Shown: piece after piece, positions 45,717 through 50,255 of the stretch
How positions within the stretch are numbered: position 1 is the stretch's first letter
Layout of the letters: the number at the start of each line of letters is the position of its first letter
Assembly (NCBI GenBank): GCA_018818925.1
Contig: JAHJQZ010000115.1
Coordinates: forward strand, 1 to 50,255
Source: Alphaproteobacteria bacterium
GTDB lineage: Bacteria; Pseudomonadota; Alphaproteobacteria; Rhizobiales; Devosiaceae
Direction of reading: 5' to 3'
DNA length: 50,255 nucleotides
Translations under genes and position numbers: made by a program
The notes under the pieces: generated by a model
Seen by the model: only the letters and a program-made list of their open reading frames with translations
Database searches by the model: none
Told to the model about the DNA's origin: nothing

Positions 45717-46568
45717 ATGGCGCGCAGGCAGCCGAAAAAGAGCGAAGTACCGGAATGGCTGGTCACGTTCGCCGACTTGATGTCGCTGCTCGTCTGCTTT
45801 TTCGTGCTGATCATTTCCTTTTCCATTCAGGACCAGGAAAAGCTGCAGGTGGTGGCCGGCTCGATGAAGGACGCCTTTGGCATCCTGCAGGTGCAGCAGA
45901 AATCGGGCGTGGTCGAGCGCGACGGCAATCCCCAGCGCGACCACCTGAAAATGGTGTCCAAGGAAAGCGAGGTCCTGTCGACCGAATTTGCCGACATCAA
46001 TTTCACCGAGCGCGAAAATCAGGGCCAGGAAGCCAATACCTATACCGATGAACGCACCGACGTCGAGAATGCCGCCCTGTTCAACCTGGCCTCGGCCACG
46101 CTCAAGCAGGCCTTCCAGGACATGCCGGAAATCACCCATATCGCCGACAACCTGATCGTCCAGAACGACGAGGACGGCGTCAACATCGTCATTGCCGATC
46201 AGGATGGACGAGCCATGTTCCCGGAGGGATCGAAATATCCCTACGAGGACACGCGGGCGGCCATTGCCGCGCTGGCGCCGATCCTGGCCAAGATGCCCAA
46301 CCAGATCCGCATTTCCGGCCACACCGCCGCCGGCGGCACCTACCCCAATCCGCGCTATGGCAAGTGGGAACTGTCGACCGACCGCGCCAATGTCGTCCGC
46401 GCCCTTCTCACCGAATACGGCGTGCCGGACGAGCGCATGTTCTCGGTCGTCGGCCGGGGCGATGCCGAGCCCTATTTTCCCAACGACCCCTATATGTCGA
46501 CCAACGAGCGCATCTCCATCCTGCTCGTCGTCGAAAAGCCGCCGGTGCCGCCGGACCTCGCGCCGTGA
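45717..46568 (+). CDS. motB: Flagellar motor stator protein MotB
   Basis: Inner-membrane protein of 283 aa. The single N-terminal helix carries the essential ion-binding aspartate, Asp20 in TFADLMSLLVCFF, and the C-terminal OmpA-like domain (about residues 155-275, GHTAAGG and ELSTDRANVVRALL) anchors the stator to peptidoglycan. A plug/linker region of about 90 residues lies between. The helix FADLMSLLVCFFVLIISFS is of the form shared by PomB and many alphaproteobacterial MotB proteins; whether H+ or Na+ is used cannot be told. No other flagellar gene is in the window. Its stop is 11 bases from the convergent nfeD stop. Confidence 0.94.
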   Translation: MARRQPKKSEVPEWLVTFADLMSLLVCFFVLIISFSIQDQEKLQVVAGSMKDAFGILQVQQKSGVVERDGNPQRDHLKMVSKESEVLSTEFADINFTERENQGQEANTYTDERTDVENAALFNLASATLKQAFQDMPEITHIADNLIVQNDEDGVNIVIADQDGRAMFPEGSKYPYEDTRAAIAALAPILAKMPNQIRISGHTAAGGTYPNPRYGKWELSTDRANVVRALLTEYGVPDERMFSVVGRGDAEPYFPNDPYMSTNERISILLVVEKPPVPPDLAP

Positions 46569-46579
46569 TCCGCCCGGGG

Positions 46580-47035
46580 TCAGTTCGCCGCTTCGACCTT
46601 CAGAACCGTGCCGTCATAGCCGGTCACGCGGACGCGCGCACCGCGCGGCAACTCGGGGCCCGAGACCCGCCAGGTCGAATCGCCGAGCCGGGCGCGGCCG
46701 AATCCGTCGCTGATCGCCTCGGTCAATTCCAGGGTCTCGCCCATATGCTGCGCCGCCCGTAAGTTGAGCAGGGGTCGGTCGCTTTCCAGCAGATTGCGAC
46801 GCCTCGCAAGCCCGAGCCAGGCGGCAACACCGGCCAGGCTGAGCGCGCCGAACAGCACCCACTGGATCGAGAAGGGCGCGAGATTGAAAAGCGCCACAAT
46901 GCCGGTGACGACAGCCGCCGCCCCGAGCCAGACCAGCACGCCGCCCGGCAGAATCAGTTCGAGCGCCAGAAGTATCAGGCCGGCGATGATCCACGACCAC
47001 CCGCCATACTGACCGATCAGGTCGATGATCTGCAT
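46580..47035 (-). CDS. NfeD family membrane protein (short form)
   Basis: A 151-aa inner-membrane protein with two to three hydrophobic segments in residues 5-75 and a C-terminal OB-fold domain (about 90-150, SDGFGRARLGDSTWRV, then GARVRVTGYDGTVLKVE). This is the short NfeD form that is nearly always paired with an SPFH protein, as here. The pair is thought to organise membrane microdomains or protein quality control. ATG at 47035 is preferred to an upstream start in the SPFH coding frame region. Confidence 0.9.
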   Translation of the reverse strand: MQIIDLIGQYGGWSWIIAGLILLALELILPGGVLVWLGAAAVVTGIVALFNLAPFSIQWVLFGALSLAGVAAWLGLARRRNLLESDRPLLNLRAAQHMGETLELTEAISDGFGRARLGDSTWRVSGPELPRGARVRVTGYDGTVLKVEAAN

Positions 47036-47045
47036 TGCATCCGTC

Positions 47046-48023
47046 CTATTGCCCGGCCGAAGGCGGACGGCTGCCACGCCGCGACGCCGCCGAGCCGGAA
47101 TCGCCAAACGTCTCCTTGGCGATTTCGGCAATGCCGCCAATGGCGCCGATGACGCTCGCCGCCTCGACCGGCAGCATCAGAACTTTCTGGTTCGGCGATT
47201 TGGCCAGGGATTCGAGCGCCTTGATGTAGTTGTTGGCGACGAAATAGTTGATCGCCTGCACATCGCCCTTGGCGATGGCGTCGGAAACCATCTGCGTCGC
47301 CTTTGCCTCGGCCTCGGCCGAACGCTCGCGCGCCTCGGCATCTCGGAAGGCGGCTTCCTTGCGGCCTTCGGCTTCGAGCACCTGCGACTGCTTCATGCCT
47401 TCGGCCTCAAGGATCGCCGCCTGCCGCTTGCCCTCGGACTCAAGAATGAGGGCGCGCTTTTCGCGTTCGGCCATCATCTGCCGCGCCATCGAGTCGACGA
47501 GATTGGTCGGCGGGTCGATGTCCTTGATCTCGATGCGGGTGATCTTGACGCCCCAGGCCGAGACCGCCGTGTCGACCACCCTCAATAGGCGCTGATTGAT
47601 CTCGTCGCGATTCGACAGCAATTCGTCGAGATCCATCGAGCCCATCACCGAACGGATATTGGTCATGGTCAGGTTGAGGATGGCGTGTTCGAGCTGGGCC
47701 ACTTCATAGGCCGCCTGGGCCGCGTCGAGCACCTGGTAGAAATTGACGCCATTGACCGTCACAGTGGCATTGTCGCGGGTGATGACCTCCTGATGGGGCA
47801 CATCGAGCACCTGTTCCATCATGTTCAGTCGCTTGCCGATGCCGTCGATGAACGGGATGATGAGATTAAGGCCAGGCGTCAGGGTCCGCGTGTAGCGGCC
47901 GAACCGCTCGATGGTGTAATTGTAACCCTGCGGCACCGTCTTGACGCCGGCAAGCAAGACAAGGATCAGGAGGACGCCGCCTCCGATCAACACGATAGAC
48001 AGACCGTCCAGAAATTCCATCAT
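47046..48023 (-). CDS. SPFH/Band 7 domain protein (stomatin/QmcA type)
   Basis: Membrane-anchored protein of 325 aa. One N-terminal hydrophobic segment (about residues 8-26) is followed by the SPFH domain (about 28-190, VPQGYNYTIERFGRYTRTLTPG, then VTVNGVNFYQVLDA) and a long charged, alanine/glutamate-rich coiled coil (about 190-260, MMAEREKRALILESEGKRQAA). AGGAGG precedes the ATG. It forms an operon with nfeD, ten bases apart. The form matches QmcA/stomatin-like proteins rather than HflC/HflK. Confidence 0.92.
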   Translation of the reverse strand: MMEFLDGLSIVLIGGGVLLILVLLAGVKTVPQGYNYTIERFGRYTRTLTPGLNLIIPFIDGIGKRLNMMEQVLDVPHQEVITRDNATVTVNGVNFYQVLDAAQAAYEVAQLEHAILNLTMTNIRSVMGSMDLDELLSNRDEINQRLLRVVDTAVSAWGVKITRIEIKDIDPPTNLVDSMARQMMAEREKRALILESEGKRQAAILEAEGMKQSQVLEAEGRKEAAFRDAEARERSAEAEAKATQMVSDAIAKGDVQAINYFVANNYIKALESLAKSPNQKVLMLPVEAASVIGAIGGIAEIAKETFGDSGSAASRRGSRPPSAGQ

Positions 48024-48081
48024 TTCCTCCTGACAGCTTCAAAGTGCGATGTTGTGCCGACGTCTTCAAGCGCGGGCGGAC

Positions 48082-49943
<1,862 letters not shown>

Positions 49944-50255
49944 TAGTCAATGCGACAGACAGCGCAACATCGTTGGATGCGACGATATGCCTCGCCTTGG
50001 CCAGCGGGCCACGCTATGCTCGGCCCGATGCCAGAGGCCGCGGTTCTGGAGTAGCCCCTGTTTGCAATGCTCGTCCATCGGCTGCGGCAACGCGGCCCGA
50101 CAGGACAACGATGCGTTTCACGACGTTTTCATGACAGTTTTGTGACACTGAAGATGGTGCTATTGACTAAGGATGGACCTGCGTACCGGCCGACACGTTA
50201 CTGTCATTTGCGGTGACTAACACGCACTGCCGATTACCCGCACTTGCGACACGGA
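49944..50255. other. Right-edge segment, no gene supported
   Basis: About 310 bases upstream of hemH. The right half is less GC-rich (around 50125-50210, with TGACAGTTTTGTGACA) and looks like promoter DNA of a gene beyond the window, but no -35/-10 pair of good spacing stands out and no start codon with a ribosome binding site is seen. Confidence 0.4.

Noticed and set aside
46580-48023. The NfeD/SPFH pair as an antiphage or novel system
   Set aside because: This pairing is common and conserved in many bacteria; nothing here departs from the standard arrangement.
50125-50210. A promoter for a gene beyond the right edge
   Set aside because: TTGTGA and the nearest TATTGA are only about 15 bases apart and no downstream gene is visible, so it is not annotated as a feature.

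Overview
The window is about 50 kb of GC-rich chromosome that looks like an alphaproteobacterium of the order Hyphomicrobiales (Rhizobiales). Pointers are the conserved block RNase D-like / lptC / lptA / lptB / rpoN / hpf / ptsN, a 'DWTGFYAGVLGGYG' Omp25/Omp31-type porin, an N-formylglutamate amidohydrolase next to a HisN-type phosphatase, an RpoH promoter of the CTTGAA type before an hsp20 gene, and several families of short palindromic intergenic repeats that resemble repeats I know from rhizobial genomes. The genus cannot be fixed by eye. I see no rRNA, tRNA, CRISPR array, transposase, prophage or origin; this is mostly core chromosome with a few accessory insertions.

Layout. 0.1-6.5 kb: a methyltransferase, a STAS-less SulP transporter, a LysR regulator, a small ORF with a duplicated sulP tail, an extensin-like protein and lepA. 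7-13.5 kb: a hexuronate catabolic locus, with an FCD/GntR regulator divergent from a TRAP transporter (dctPQM-type) followed by uxuA and uxaC. 13.7-15.9 kb: an outer-membrane porin, a secreted protein of unknown function and a CAP-domain lipoprotein. 16-20 kb: glpD-glpK and an AEC-family carrier. 20-26 kb: ptsN, hpf, rpoN, lptBAC and the RNase D-like gene, all on the minus strand. 26-31 kb: N-formylglutamate amidohydrolase, HisN, an alpha/beta hydrolase, a broken outer-membrane barrel gene and a heat-shock gene with an RpoH promoter. 31.5-38.4 kb: gltB and gltD, split by an AT-rich orphan membrane-protein gene. 38.5-43 kb: SGNH hydrolase, lytic transglycosylase, galE and divergent galU. 43-46.6 kb: a beta-barrel protein and the stator genes motA-motB, which are separated by a structured repeat. 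46.6-50 kb: NfeD/SPFH pair, a metallo-beta-lactamase that carries the complete subclass B2 active-site set, and ferrochelatase.

How the genes work together. The TRAP/uxuA/uxaC block should import a hexuronate and take it to 2-keto-3-deoxygluconate through fructuronate and mannonate; the fructuronate reductase must lie elsewhere. GltBD makes glutamate, PtsN and RpoN link to nitrogen control, and Hpf to dormancy. LptABC, GalE/GalU, the transglycosylase, the extensin-like protein and the barrels serve the envelope.

Most noteworthy: (1) the B2-type metallo-beta-lactamase homologue at 48082-48846; (2) the AT-rich membrane-protein gene wedged between gltB and gltD; (3) a probable minus-strand small RNA at 27071-27211 with exposed anti-Shine-Dalgarno motifs; (4) a ~100-nt repeat family with a compensatory base-pair change, one copy sitting between motA and motB; (5) a duplicated sulP 3' end whose only differences are synonymous. 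All homology statements are by recognition from memory; no database search was run.
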